Of a stretch of 64,000 nucleotides of DNA, positions 48,400-57,847 are shown piece by piece (position 1 is the first letter of the stretch; the number at the start of each line of letters is the position of its first letter). The DNA is taken from the NCBI RefSeq assembly GCF_009863985.1, contig NZ_WEZT01000004.1:97648-161647 (forward strand). Reading direction: 5' to 3'. Origin of the DNA: Furfurilactobacillus milii. GTDB lineage: Bacteria > Bacillota > Bacilli > Lactobacillales > Lactobacillaceae. Under the pieces are notes generated by a model that did no database searches, was not told the DNA's origin, and was given only the letters and a program-made list of their open reading frames with translations. The position numbers were made by a program, and so were the translations under genes.

Positions 48400-49389
48400 A
48401 TGGTGGCTGACGCAGAGCACCAAAAGTTAACGGATGATGGGCAGCGATTGACACATACAGGTGAAGCACAAACGGAACATCCTTTCCTCCATCCGTCCGT
48501 AGGTCATAAGAGCGTTCTTGTGGAAATGGATCCACCGACGACATTTAAAACGGCAAGCTTTTATCGTGGTGCGGAGCGTTTACGTGATGCAGGAGTGGAC
48601 GCAATTACGCTGGCGGATAATTCGTTGGCAGCCGTTCGAGTGAGTAATGTGGCCGTTGCTGCTAAGTTGAAATTGGAATATGGCATTCATCCCATCGTGC
48701 ACCTTACGACCCGTGATCATAATCTAATTGGCATTCAGTCTGAAATTATGGGGTTACACAGTTTGGGGATTGACGATATTCTAGCGATTGCTGGCAATCC
48801 TGCTAAGGCAGGCGACTTTCCGGGTGCTACTTCAGTCAGGGACGTTAATGCGTTAGGCCTCATTAAACTGATTAAGCAATATAACACTGGTGTTAGTCCA
48901 AGCGGGAAGGACTTAGATGACCGCCCTAATTTCTGTGTAGCGGCAGCCTTTAGTCCTAAAATTACCAATGGTGTTTTAGCAACTCGCGGGATCAAACGGA
49001 AAATCGACTGTGGGGCTGATTATCTCATTACACAGCCAGTGTTTGATATCGCCAGGGTTAATGAATTGGCGGATGCTTTCTCACAATGTGGGTTACAGAT
49101 TCCCGTGTTTGTTGGCGTTCAGCCGCTAATGTCCAAACGGAATGCTGAGTTCTTAAACGAGCACGTGTCGGGGATGAGTTTGCCTCAATCTGTACTAGAT
49201 CGAATGGCTCAAGCCGAGATCGACGGCAATGAACATGAAGTTGGCTTGCAAATTGCTGAAGAAATTGCGGATGCAATCTGTGATCGATTTGATGGCGTTC
49301 ATGTGGTTACACCGTTTAATCGGTATAAGATGGCGGCAAAACTGGTAACACATATTAGACAGCGCGAGAATGTGGCTGTTAACGGGTAA
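48400..49389 (+). CDS. metF: Methylenetetrahydrofolate reductase
   Basis: A 329-residue FAD enzyme reducing 5,10-methylene-THF to 5-methyl-THF, the methyl donor for MetE. The family stretch LHSLGIDDILAIAGNPAK near residue 125 and the C-terminal QPVFDI and DGVHVVTPFNR are visible. By sequence it resembles the C-terminal reductase half of YitJ-type fused proteins more than E. coli MetF, preceded here by about 35 residues of unclear role. ATG after AGGGGG. Confidence 0.9.
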   Translation: MVADAEHQKLTDDGQRLTHTGEAQTEHPFLHPSVGHKSVLVEMDPPTTFKTASFYRGAERLRDAGVDAITLADNSLAAVRVSNVAVAAKLKLEYGIHPIVHLTTRDHNLIGIQSEIMGLHSLGIDDILAIAGNPAKAGDFPGATSVRDVNALGLIKLIKQYNTGVSPSGKDLDDRPNFCVAAAFSPKITNGVLATRGIKRKIDCGADYLITQPVFDIARVNELADAFSQCGLQIPVFVGVQPLMSKRNAEFLNEHVSGMSLPQSVLDRMAQAEIDGNEHEVGLQIAEEIADAICDRFDGVHVVTPFNRYKMAAKLVTHIRQRENVAVNG

Positions 49390-49400
49390 GTAGAATAATA

Positions 49401-49454
49401 AAGAACTCCTTACCAAAGTGGTTGCGAACGAATCACTTTGGTAGGGAGCTCTTT
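49401..49454. terminator. Bidirectional terminator
   Basis: AAGAACTCCTTACCAAAGTG / CACTTTGGTAGGGAGCTCTTTT between metF (+) and the gene ending at 49492 (-). Confidence 0.85.
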
Positions 49455-49491
49455 TAGTATGGACAGAAGCTAGAATTATTTAATTGATGTG

Positions 49492-49845
49492 TTACCGCAT
49501 TTCTTTTCTATAGGTCACAACAAGATAGATGAGCCCTGACAACATCATAACAATGTATTTAATCATGCGAAATTGATTAATGAGATAGTCACTTGGAAAA
49601 ATAATGTCGCAAATGAGGTTTGTTGAAAGCATGATTGAAGCAGCTGCCAGATAGATGGTTGCTGTACGTTCATCTTGAATTTTACCAATTTTGCGCATCA
49701 TAAAATAACCGGCAATCATAAGAAAGATTAACAGAAGTGTGCCGGTACCAACCAAGATGTTAAAATCCAAGTTACTTTGTTCGGCCCACTGTTTTAACGG
49801 CCAAAACAAGGCATCTGGAATATCAGACAATGATTTAATTTGCAT
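49492..49845 (-). CDS. Small membrane protein, DUF2178-like, partner of the XRE regulator
   Basis: A 117-residue protein with three or four hydrophobic segments and the cytosolic motif GKIQDERTATIY, which is seen in DUF2178/DUF3796-like small membrane proteins. ATG 49845 follows AAGGAG; it overlaps the end of the XRE gene by 1-2 bases, a common two-gene arrangement. Role unknown. Confidence 0.7.
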   Translation of the reverse strand: MQIKSLSDIPDALFWPLKQWAEQSNLDFNILVGTGTLLLIFLMIAGYFMMRKIGKIQDERTATIYLAAASIMLSTNLICDIIFPSDYLINQFRMIKYIVMMLSGLIYLVVTYRKEMR

Positions 49846-49846
49846 A

Positions 49847-50095
49847 TTAGTTCTCCTTATAACCAAAAATATCAGTAATATCCACATTGAAAAAAATTGC
49901 AATTTCAAAGGCTAATTTCAATGTCGGTGAGTAATTACCTTTTTCCATTACCAAGATTGTTTGTTTACTAACACCGACTGCTTTGGCCAAAGCGGTTTGA
50001 GATAGATGATTTAATACGCGGTATTCGTAAACCTTGTTGGTGATGGTGAGACCTGAATTTTGTTTGCTAGCGATAGTGATCACCTCAATAATCAT
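49847..50095 (-). CDS. XRE-family transcriptional regulator (small, Cro/CI-like)
   Basis: A compact helix-turn-helix regulator: YEYRVLNHLSQTALAKAVGVSKQTILVMEKGNYSPTL is a canonical XRE fold, with the C-terminal FFNVDITDIF. The start is uncertain. ATG 50095 would put the first codon next to a -10-like TACCAT and has no binding site, while GAGGTG within codons 4-5 would fit a start at ATC codon 8. A perfect 14-bp palindrome lies just upstream (50099-50131) and overlaps the promoter, suggesting autoregulation. Confidence 0.8.
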   Translation of the reverse strand: MIIEVITIASKQNSGLTITNKVYEYRVLNHLSQTALAKAVGVSKQTILVMEKGNYSPTLKLAFEIAIFFNVDITDIFGYKEN

Positions 50096-50098
50096 GGT

Positions 50099-50131
50099 AA
50101 ACAATACTTTACCAAAAGTAAAGTATTGTTT
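50099..50131. promoter_or_regulatory. Palindromic operator of the XRE regulator
   Basis: AAACAATACTTTAC-CAAAA-GTAAAGTATTGTTT, arms of 14 bp, perfect. On the minus strand it holds TTTACT, 17 bases, TACCAT as a possible -35/-10 pair, so binding would block the promoter. Confidence 0.65.
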
Positions 50132-50425
50132 TGAGAAAATTGACATTTAATTACCAATCGGAGTTTTAACTATAAATGCCTTTAAACCAGCATTATGCTA
50201 TCTACAACTGTTGAAAATGTGCAATACAATATGTCTGCTTTAGAAATTGATTTCGATGTAAAGTTACCGAGAACCATTATTTTGATTCCTGAGTCAATAT
50301 ACCTGATCACGATTAAACTGACCGATAAACGAGAGCAACCGCGGACATGAATTTAAGCAGTTCATCGGCGTTCAATAATGGCTTCATGGTAAACTAGGCT
50401 TAATAGCAAAGCGGGAGGGTGCATC

Positions 50426-52231
50426 ATGACAGCAAAGCACTGGTGGCTTAGTTTGGTGATTGTAATTGGTTGGGTTCTTTTATTGCCAATTACTGGTATG
50501 GCTGATGGATCATATACAATCGATAAGTACGTTGCAAACGTTAATGTTTTAGAGAACGGGGATGCTGATTTTACACAACGAATTACTTACAATTTTGACG
50601 GCCATTTCAATGGCGTATTTGTAAAACAGGATCTAAAGGGATTGAAGGGCGTTGATGCACCTCAAGTGACGGTTCAAAACCAGGGTGGTTCTGATCAAAC
50701 GTTGAGTGAGCAGACAGATGGACGCGATAATTCGTTTCAGCGGACCCAGAATTCCGATGATTTGCAACTTAAGGTCTTTCACAAAATCAGTGATAAAAGC
50801 GCCACGTTTACATATCGTTATCGTTTACATGGCGTAGTTACAAATTATGCGGACACCGCCCGCTTAAATTGGAAAGTTATTGGTCAGGGATGGGACGTGG
50901 CACTGAATAACGTGCACATTACAATTAAGTTACCAGCACAACCTGTGAACGGCTTACAAGCTTGGGTTCATGGACCATTAAATGGTAAAACCACGGTTAA
51001 GAAGGCGGCTGGTAGAGTGAACATCACAGTGCCTAGTATTCCAGCCAATCAATTCGTTGAAACGGACCTATTATTCCCGACCTCAGTGACGGCCACAAAT
51101 AGCAACACTGTCAATCAACCAATGAAAGAACAAGCTCGCAAGCATGAGCGTGATCTGGCTGCGGCAACCAATCGCAAACGACAACAGTCGCAAAGAGTGA
51201 ATGTCGGAATGTTGAGTGCTGTGGGAGCGATGCTAGTTGTATTGTTCGGTGGTTCGTTGATTTACTTCACTCGCCGGCCGGTAAATCGTCATCCCGTTCC
51301 AATTCCAGTTAATCATTGGTATGAAGTGCCAACGGTATCGCCAGCCGTGGCGGCCCGGTTAATTACAGACAAAGCGCCGACGACTAAGGCGTATACGGGA
51401 ACCTTAATGACCGAAGCTGGCAACGGTGAAATTACTATTAAACCGGAAGACAAGACCTACATCATTACAAAACAAAAGGACATTTCTGAGCAACTGACCG
51501 ATTTTCTGATCACAGAAGTAGGCGATGGTAAATTTGTCTCATTGAAGGATTTAAAAACTTTTGGTCAACGCGATCAAAGCGGGCGTTTGAATGGTCGGTT
51601 TATTTCGTGGCAGGATCGGGTAGAAGATGAGGCAAGAAAGTATTACGACGATCATAATGTCGCATTAAGAAGATGGTGGCTGACTGTCGCTATTGTGACG
51701 AGCGCATTATCCGCGTTAGCGGCGCTCATTGCGACAAACCTGCCGACAATTCGGTTAGGCGTGTGGATTGCGGCAGTTGGTTTAAGTGTTTTGGTCTGGG
51801 GCTGTGCGCTGTGGCAACGACGCGTCATCAGTCGTTACACGCTTGAAGGTGACCAACTGCACAATGAATTGCTGGGTTTCAAACGAATGTTAAACGATAT
51901 TGGCCACTTTGACACGGCTAAGGTTGGGGACATTGTGATTTGGGAACAGATATTACCATATGCGGCAGCACTTGGCTTAGCTGAAAAAGTGACGCAGGCC
52001 TTAGCTGTTGAGTTCGGCAGTGATGTGCTGATGAAGACGGGGATGATTTTCCCACTGTATTACGGTTTCGGCGGCTTTGACAGCAGTTTTGATACTGGTT
52101 TTAGTAACAGTTTGTCGTCATCAATTTCGGCCAGCAATACTCAATCTTCCAGCCTGTCTGGTGGTTCGGGCGGATTCTCTGGTGGGAGTTCAGGCGGCTT
52201 TGGTGGCGGCTCCGGTGGTGGTGCCTTCTAA
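50426..52231 (+). CDS. DUF2207-family membrane protein
   Basis: A 601-residue protein with a signal peptide (cleavage near AxA after residue 25), an extracellular beta-rich domain starting YTIDKYVANVNVLENGDADFTQRITYNF, a membrane helix near 255-275, a cytoplasmic region, two membrane helices near 410-460, and a C-terminal Ser/Gly tail (GGSGGFSGG...GGGAF). This is the standard DUF2207 architecture. Function is unknown. GGGAGGG precedes the ATG. Monocistronic, closed by a terminator. Confidence 0.88.
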   Translation: MTAKHWWLSLVIVIGWVLLLPITGMADGSYTIDKYVANVNVLENGDADFTQRITYNFDGHFNGVFVKQDLKGLKGVDAPQVTVQNQGGSDQTLSEQTDGRDNSFQRTQNSDDLQLKVFHKISDKSATFTYRYRLHGVVTNYADTARLNWKVIGQGWDVALNNVHITIKLPAQPVNGLQAWVHGPLNGKTTVKKAAGRVNITVPSIPANQFVETDLLFPTSVTATNSNTVNQPMKEQARKHERDLAAATNRKRQQSQRVNVGMLSAVGAMLVVLFGGSLIYFTRRPVNRHPVPIPVNHWYEVPTVSPAVAARLITDKAPTTKAYTGTLMTEAGNGEITIKPEDKTYIITKQKDISEQLTDFLITEVGDGKFVSLKDLKTFGQRDQSGRLNGRFISWQDRVEDEARKYYDDHNVALRRWWLTVAIVTSALSALAALIATNLPTIRLGVWIAAVGLSVLVWGCALWQRRVISRYTLEGDQLHNELLGFKRMLNDIGHFDTAKVGDIVIWEQILPYAAALGLAEKVTQALAVEFGSDVLMKTGMIFPLYYGFGGFDSSFDTGFSNSLSSSISASNTQSSSLSGGSGGFSGGSSGGFGGGSGGGAF

Positions 52232-52287
52232 AGCATCTGCTGGTGAATTTACGTTTGGATAGATGACATTTTAAATAGCTGGAAGCA

Positions 52288-52338
52288 AAAAGATCCACAA
52301 TATCGCGGTCACATGACCATAATATTGTGGATCTTTTG
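52288..52338. terminator. Bidirectional terminator
   Basis: AAAAGATCCACAATAT / ATATTGTGGATCTTTT between convergent genes. Confidence 0.85.
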
Positions 52339-52360
52339 GTATTAACAAAATGAAATTAAT

Positions 52361-53719
52361 TTAGTGAACGAACACACTGAGCAAGAGCACCATCAGTAAA
52401 CCGACCACAGAGATGATGGTTTCCAACACGGTCCAAATACTCAACGTTTGCTTAACCGTCAGATCGAAGTATTCAGAGAACATCCAAAAGCCAGCATCGT
52501 TGACGTGTGAGGCAGCTAGTGAACCAGCACCAATAGCTAATGCCATTAATGCGGGGTTAGCACCAGATGCATGCATCAACGGAACAACTAAACCGGCTGC
52601 GGTCATACCCGCAACTGTGGCAGACCCAAGGGCAACACGCAGAATGACCGCAATCAGCCAACCAAGAATTAGCGGTGATAGGCTAGAATGTGACATCATT
52701 TGTTGAACGGCTTTACCAACACCACCATCAATCAAAACTTGCTTGAAGGCGGCACCACCACCAATAACCATTAACAACATGGCAATCGACTTGATGGCAT
52801 CTTCAATCGTGCCACTAATCTGCTTCATTGTCCGACCACGGGAGAAACCCATTGACCAGATTGCGAATAATAGCGAGATGACCATCGCAATGACGGGGTC
52901 ACCGAGCATAATCATGATCGAAGCAAGACCATGTGGATGAGCGGGTTTAATCCCATGCAAAGCCGTCATCGTATAAATGGTCGAAATAGCCATGAAAATA
53001 ACGGGGAACAATGAGGTAAGGGCAGCCAAGCCGAAACTAGGTGTTTCATCCAAGTTGTATTCCTTAACCTCACCAAAGGCTGGCAATTCTTTTTTAATAA
53101 CGAATACGCCTGGTTCCAAACGTTGCATGATCCGCGTAAATACAGGACCGGCAATGATCACACAGGGAATTGCCACGATAATACCGAGTAACAGCACGTT
53201 ACCAGTATTAGCACCCAAAGCTGTTGAGACAGCCGTTGGAGCGGGTTGTGGCGGCAAGAAACCTTGCGTTGCTGACAAAGCAGCAGCCATTGAAATACCC
53301 AAGTAAACGAATGGGACTTCGGCTTCTAGCGCAACGGCGAACACGATTGGTGTTAGTAGGACAAGGCCAACTTCAAAGAATAAGGACATCCCAATAATGA
53401 AGGAAGCAACCACGATTGCAAGCTGCAACCGTTTTTTACCAAACGCGTTAATCAACGTTTTGGCGATTCGGTAAGAACCACCAGAGTCGGACACAAGCCG
53501 ACCAATCATCGCCCCAAACCCGAACACGATGGCTAACTCACCAAGTGAGCTACCAATCCCGTTCTTGATGGACGTCGCGATGGCTGCTGGGTTCATGCCA
53601 AGACCCAGGGCCACCAAAATCGACGTCACAATCAAGGAAACGAACGTGTTGAGCTTGAACTGGATAATCAATACCAGTAACAAGGCGATACCAAGAATTA
53701 GAACAATAAATGGCGTCAT
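52361..53719 (-). CDS. gntP: Gluconate permease GntP family, copy 1
   Basis: A 452-residue proton symporter of the GntP family (gluconate and related sugar acids), 12 or more membrane segments, with GFGAMIGRLVSDSGG, FFEVGLVLL and SHVNDAGFWMFSEYFDLT, all family signatures. Closely similar along its whole length to the protein at 54467-55834. ATG 53719 follows GAGGAAAG; the extension to TTG 53725 adds nothing. It lies downstream of its paralogue, separated by about 740 bases with two structured elements. Confidence 0.93.
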   Translation of the reverse strand: MTPFIVLILGIALLLVLIIQFKLNTFVSLIVTSILVALGLGMNPAAIATSIKNGIGSSLGELAIVFGFGAMIGRLVSDSGGSYRIAKTLINAFGKKRLQLAIVVASFIIGMSLFFEVGLVLLTPIVFAVALEAEVPFVYLGISMAAALSATQGFLPPQPAPTAVSTALGANTGNVLLLGIIVAIPCVIIAGPVFTRIMQRLEPGVFVIKKELPAFGEVKEYNLDETPSFGLAALTSLFPVIFMAISTIYTMTALHGIKPAHPHGLASIMIMLGDPVIAMVISLLFAIWSMGFSRGRTMKQISGTIEDAIKSIAMLLMVIGGGAAFKQVLIDGGVGKAVQQMMSHSSLSPLILGWLIAVILRVALGSATVAGMTAAGLVVPLMHASGANPALMALAIGAGSLAASHVNDAGFWMFSEYFDLTVKQTLSIWTVLETIISVVGLLMVLLLSVFVH

Positions 53720-53909
53720 AATCAAAACTTTCCTCTCAAATGTAAAGACTTTTGGTAACTAAAAAAACCAACTCCAACCATTGTACTCGTCCGAAACTCA
53801 TTCTTAAACAGGATAATGACAAAAAATGTAAATAGTTTTCAGAGTTATCAAACGATTATTTCATTGTGAAATTTAACTGGTGGTTTATAGCTGTCTGTCG
53901 CTTACGGTT

Positions 53910-54082
53910 GTCAGCATAGAAACGCTCATCGTGGGACCGGTTCAAGCCTCCTAAAGCCCCAGGAGTCTTTCACCTCGCCAACAAGCCTCGTGAGAACTCG
54001 AGTCTTGTCGACCGTCCATGTTGTAAATCCGACAGACAACGCCTGATTTACAACATTTTCACGACTCGGTTTCTATAATGAC
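53910..54082 (-). ncRNA. Structured RNA or repeat, copy 3 of 3
   Basis: Read on the minus strand: outer stem GTCA-ATAGAAAC / GTTTCTAT-TGAC, inner helix GTCGTG / CACGAT, first arm ATGTTGTAAATC / GATTTACAACAT (perfect 12 bp), second arm ACAAG / CTTGT, third arm ACTCCT / AGGAGG, and the conserved blocks GGACGG and ACCGGTCCCA. Architecture and spacing equal copies 1 and 2 while nearly all paired bases differ. It lies between the gntP paralogues, in their sense direction. Confidence 0.55.
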
Positions 54083-54208
54083 GCCCTTCAGCTACATTGA
54101 AGTATCTAATAGACGAGAAATTAGTAAAGAATTTTAGAGCGATTCTTCAATCGCAAGTATTCAATTTGAATTAATCGTCATTTTGCTAGATATCAACAGT
54201 TAGCGAAG

Positions 54209-54368
54209 CCAGTCAGGAACAGAGTTTCGTGAAGGCATGACTTAGTGGGCGGTGTTGGGCCACTTAGTCATGCAGGACGACTTCTGAGACCGAACTTGGG
54301 CTCAGAATCGAAACTCAAGACCGGTCCTGGGGCTTGAGTTGGTCCCATGAAACGGCGTTCCTGACTGG
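54209..54368 (+). ncRNA. Structured RNA or repeat, copy 2 of 3
   Basis: 160 nt, plus strand: closing stem CCAGTCAGGAAC / GTTCCTGACTGG, inner helix TTTCGTG / CATGAAA, arms GCATGACT / AGTCATGC, TTCTGAG / CTCAGAA and AACTCAAG / CTTGAGTT, conserved blocks AGGACGAC and GGTCCCATGAAACGGCG. It lies between the gntP genes, antisense to them. No coding potential. Confidence 0.55.
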
Positions 54369-54397
54369 TGTAACGCAAGGCCTGCTGTATTTTCACG

Positions 54398-54434
54398 CAA
54401 AAAAACGACACTCAAATTTGATGAGTGTCGTTTG
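54398..54434 (-). terminator. Terminator of the second gntP gene
   Basis: AAACGACACTCAAATT / GATGAGTGTCGTTT hairpin just downstream of the stop at 54467 on the minus strand, with an A-run on the plus strand (T-run on the transcript). Confidence 0.75.
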
Positions 54435-54466
54435 AAATAATGACTAATAAATTTTAAAACGAGTGT

Positions 54467-55834
54467 TTAGTGGAAAATGACGTTTAGAATCATAACTCCG
54501 ATAATCCCACAGACAGCAATGATCGACTCCAGTACCGTCCATATACTCAACGTTTGCTTAACAGTTAAGTCGAAGTATTCACGGAACATCCAGAAACCAG
54601 CATCGTTAACATGAGATGCAGCTAATGAACCAGAACCAATGGCGATAACCATCAGGGCAGGGTCCACACCAGATTGTGCCATCAATGGGGCAACAATCCC
54701 TGCGGCTGTTAAAGCAGCAACCGTGGCTGAACCTAAAGCGATCCGCAAGATAACGGCAACTAACCAACCAAGTAACAGTGGACTGAAGTTTGTGTGAAGG
54801 AACATTGTGGCAACGGCTTTACCAACACCACCGTCGATCAGCACTTGCTTGAAGGCACCACCACCACCGATAACTAACAGCAACATAGCGATGGACTTAA
54901 CAGCGTTTTCCATGGAAGTCATGATGTCTTTGGTAGCACGGTTACGGTGCCAACCCATGGACCACATGGCGAAACATAGTGACAAAATCATGGCGATACT
55001 TGGGCTACCGATGAATGCAATGAACTGATCCATTGCACTTGGGTTCTTTGGTAATTCACCACCAGTGAAGATCAACTGGTACAGCGTGGTAATGGCCATG
55101 AAGATAACTGGGAACAGGGAGGTCAATACGGCTAAACCAAAGCTAGGGGTATCTTCCAACTTGAATTCTTTGATTTCACCAAGTGAGGAAAGGTTACCTT
55201 TTTGTTCAAACGCAGAGGGTGCGTAACGTTGTGCTAACTTAGTGAATAATGGACCAGCAATGTAAACCGTTGGAATCGCTAAGATAATTCCGAATAACAG
55301 AACTCGGCCAACGTTGGCATGCAATGCTGCCGAAATGGCAACTGGGGCTGGGTGAGGTGGCAAGAATCCGTGGGTAACAGACAATGCTGTTGCCATGGAG
55401 ATTCCTAAGTAAAGAATTGGCACTTCGGCTTCAACCGCGATGGCGAAGACGATAGGAATCAAGAGGACCAAACCAACTTCGAAGAAGAGGGCAATCCCGA
55501 TAATAAAGGAAGCCAACACAACGGCAAGTTGCAAACGTTTTTTACCAAAGCGTTTGATTAAAGTCGTTGCGATTCGGTAAGCACCACCGGCATCGGCAAC
55601 TAGGCGACCAAGCATGGCCCCAAAACCGAAGACGATGGAGAGTTCACCTAACTGACTGCCGATACCGGTTTGGATGGATGTGGCAATTTTATCCATTGGC
55701 ATCCCAAGACCAAGTGCAACCAATACAGCAGTGATAACTAGGGCTAAGAAAGTGTTGATCTTAAAGCGAATAAAGAGAACTAATAAAAGGGCAATTCCCA
55801 AGAACAACACTATAAAAGGTAAAGCTGCAGACAT
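54467..55834 (-). CDS. gntP: Gluconate permease GntP family, copy 2
   Basis: A 455-residue GntP paralogue with the same signatures (GFGAMLGRLVADAGG, SHVNDAGFWMFREYFDLT). It differs from copy 1 mainly in short loops; the motif GFLPPHPAP here is GFLPPQPAP there, so substrate range may differ. AAAGGAGAC before the ATG. Its own promoter region (55835-56060) holds a cre-like site, so it is likely under catabolite control. gntK lies upstream but ends in a terminator. Confidence 0.93.
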   Translation of the reverse strand: MSAALPFIVLFLGIALLLVLFIRFKINTFLALVITAVLVALGLGMPMDKIATSIQTGIGSQLGELSIVFGFGAMLGRLVADAGGAYRIATTLIKRFGKKRLQLAVVLASFIIGIALFFEVGLVLLIPIVFAIAVEAEVPILYLGISMATALSVTHGFLPPHPAPVAISAALHANVGRVLLFGIILAIPTVYIAGPLFTKLAQRYAPSAFEQKGNLSSLGEIKEFKLEDTPSFGLAVLTSLFPVIFMAITTLYQLIFTGGELPKNPSAMDQFIAFIGSPSIAMILSLCFAMWSMGWHRNRATKDIMTSMENAVKSIAMLLLVIGGGGAFKQVLIDGGVGKAVATMFLHTNFSPLLLGWLVAVILRIALGSATVAALTAAGIVAPLMAQSGVDPALMVIAIGSGSLAASHVNDAGFWMFREYFDLTVKQTLSIWTVLESIIAVCGIIGVMILNVIFH

Positions 55835-55900
55835 GATTAATGTCTCCTTTCAAAGTGAAAAAATAAGAACTGAAGAAACAATACCAGATAATTGCCAAAT

Positions 55901-55916
55901 AGGAAAGCGATTACAT
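55901..55916. promoter_or_regulatory. cre-like site upstream of gntP copy 2
   Basis: AGGAAAGCGATTACAT fits the CcpA consensus WTGNAARCGNWWWCAW with one mismatch. It lies about 70 bases before the gntP start. Confidence 0.5.
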
Positions 55917-56065
55917 TTGATTTCTGTAATTTTTTTACAATATCGGTAAAAAGTCACTTTAAATTAATTGAAAAAAGTTAATGCACACGGTGATATTAAT
56001 ATATTAATTGAACGATAATTTTTTTCATGCTTTCAAGCTTAATTGTGCAAAAGCAAAAAGCTATC

Positions 56066-56093
56066 AAAAAAAACAACCCCAAAATGAGGTTGC
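56066..56093 (-). terminator. Terminator of gntK
   Basis: Read on the minus strand: GCAACCTCA / GGGGTTG followed by eight T residues. Confidence 0.8.
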
Positions 56094-56106
56094 TCTGTAG
56101 ACACAA

Positions 56107-57660
56107 TTATTCTTGTGTTTCACCATGTTGCGCATGCTTCTTTTGGAAGTTGGCAATGTTGGTGTATTCAGTTTGGAGCTGACGGCTAAGGCGAATGTAA
56201 ATTGGTACTAATTCACGGTAAACGTCGAAGTTTTCTGGGTTTGGTTGGTAAGTGTTAGTTTCACCAACGAATTTCTTAACGTCGCTTAAGTTATCAATTA
56301 AGCCTAGTGACTTCATGCCGATGACGGCAGCACCTAAACATGAAGATTCAAATGATTCTGGAATGGTGACGGGCTGTTCGAAGATATCGGACAACATTTG
56401 ACGCCACAGTTCAGAACGGGCGAAACCACCAGTGGCCATGATGGACTTAGGTTCACCGACAACTTCTTCAAGGGCCAACAGCACCGTGTACAAGTTGTAA
56501 ACGATACCTTCCAAAACGGCGCGAATCATGTGAGCCCGAGTGTGCATTTGTGTCAAACCGAAGAAGGAACCACGGGCGTCAGCATCCCAGATTGGTGCAC
56601 GTTCGCCACCAAGGAATGGGTGGAACAACAGACCATCTGAGCCAGCTGGTACACGTTTGGCAATTTCTGTTAACAAGTCATAAGAGTCTTCTTGCAATAG
56701 GGCAGCAGTACTCTTTTCAGCGTCAAACAGATTGTCCCGGGCCCAACGGAAGACAACACCACCATTGTTAACTGGTCCGCCGACAACCCATAGGTCTTTG
56801 GTCAAAGCGTAACAGAAGACACGTCCCTTAGGATCAATAACAGGGTGGTCAGTAACGACACGAACGGCACCGGAAGTACCAATCGTAACCGCAACGACAC
56901 CTTCGTCAATTGCGTTAACACCTAAGTTGGATAATGCACCGTCAAATGCACCTTGGATGAATGGAACATCCTTTGGATAGCCAATGACTTTTGCATATTC
57001 GTCACGCATGCCCGTTGATTGGGCATAGCCGTCGACGATCTTAGGCAATTGATCAGTGGTAACACCAGTTAATGCCAAAGCATCTTTATCCCAGTCGAGA
57101 TCGAAAATGTTGAAAATCCCAGTCCCACTGGCAACGGAAATATCCATCTGCCAAACGTTTAATAAACGATAGAAAATGTATTCCTTAATCCCACAGTAAT
57201 AGGCTGCCTTCTTGTAAATGTCAGCGTGATCATTCTTCAACCACAACAATTTACATAATAATGACATTGGGTGGATCGGTGTTCCTGTGTGCTCATACAG
57301 GGTTTTACCGGTGCCGTCTGCCTTCAACTGATCAGCGTATTTTGTTGCCCGGGTATCAGCCCAAGTGATGACACGCGTCAGTGGCTTATGGTTTTTATCT
57401 AGTGCAATCAAACTTTGGTTGGCACTTGAGAAAGAAACACTATGAAGCTTGCCATTCTTAAGGTCGGCCTTGCGTAGAATTTCTTGTAAACCATTCACAA
57501 CAGCTTCAAGAATTTCTTCTGGATCTTCTTCAGCCATCCCCGTTGCGTCACGATATAACGGGTAAAGCTTGTTCGTGTAAGCTAAGACGTTACCGTCTAA
57601 GTCGTATAATACGGCTTTGGTACTCGTGGTACCAATGTCCATTCCGACCATATAGTCCAT
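56107..57660 (-). CDS. gntK: Gluconate kinase, FGGY family
   Basis: A 517-residue sugar kinase phosphorylating gluconate to 6-phosphogluconate, which enters the pentose phosphate/phosphoketolase pathway. N-terminal MDIGTTSTKAVLYDLDGN is the first phosphate loop; GVVAVTIGTSGAVR and ATGGFARSELWRQMLSDIF are the FGGY signatures. Divergent from the RpiR-type regulator across a region with two cre-like sites. AAAGGAG precedes the ATG. Confidence 0.93.
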   Translation of the reverse strand: MDYMVGMDIGTTSTKAVLYDLDGNVLAYTNKLYPLYRDATGMAEEDPEEILEAVVNGLQEILRKADLKNGKLHSVSFSSANQSLIALDKNHKPLTRVITWADTRATKYADQLKADGTGKTLYEHTGTPIHPMSLLCKLLWLKNDHADIYKKAAYYCGIKEYIFYRLLNVWQMDISVASGTGIFNIFDLDWDKDALALTGVTTDQLPKIVDGYAQSTGMRDEYAKVIGYPKDVPFIQGAFDGALSNLGVNAIDEGVVAVTIGTSGAVRVVTDHPVIDPKGRVFCYALTKDLWVVGGPVNNGGVVFRWARDNLFDAEKSTAALLQEDSYDLLTEIAKRVPAGSDGLLFHPFLGGERAPIWDADARGSFFGLTQMHTRAHMIRAVLEGIVYNLYTVLLALEEVVGEPKSIMATGGFARSELWRQMLSDIFEQPVTIPESFESSCLGAAVIGMKSLGLIDNLSDVKKFVGETNTYQPNPENFDVYRELVPIYIRLSRQLQTEYTNIANFQKKHAQHGETQE

Positions 57661-57720
57661 ATGAATAAACTCCTTTGTAAACTTTTTTAGTTAAATCTAC
57701 GCCTGCTAGTATAGGCGAAA

Positions 57721-57736
57721 TTGACAGCGTTCACAA
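57721..57736. promoter_or_regulatory. cre-like site in the gntK-regulator interval
   Basis: TTGACAGCGTTCACAA agrees with the CcpA consensus except at two positions. It is close to the gntK start. Confidence 0.35.
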
Positions 57737-57774
57737 CTGTTTCGATCACTTAATTTGTGAAAGTTGATGCAATC

Positions 57775-57788
57775 TGAAAGCGTTTGCG
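57775..57788. promoter_or_regulatory. cre-like site upstream of the gluconate regulator
   Basis: TGAAAGCGTTTGCG, a good core match to the catabolite-responsive element, about 60 bases before the regulator gene. Confidence 0.5.
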
Positions 57789-57847
57789 GCATAATGTTCT
57801 TGGAAAACTTTTTACATAAAAGTGGATGAATATTTTCATAAAGGACG

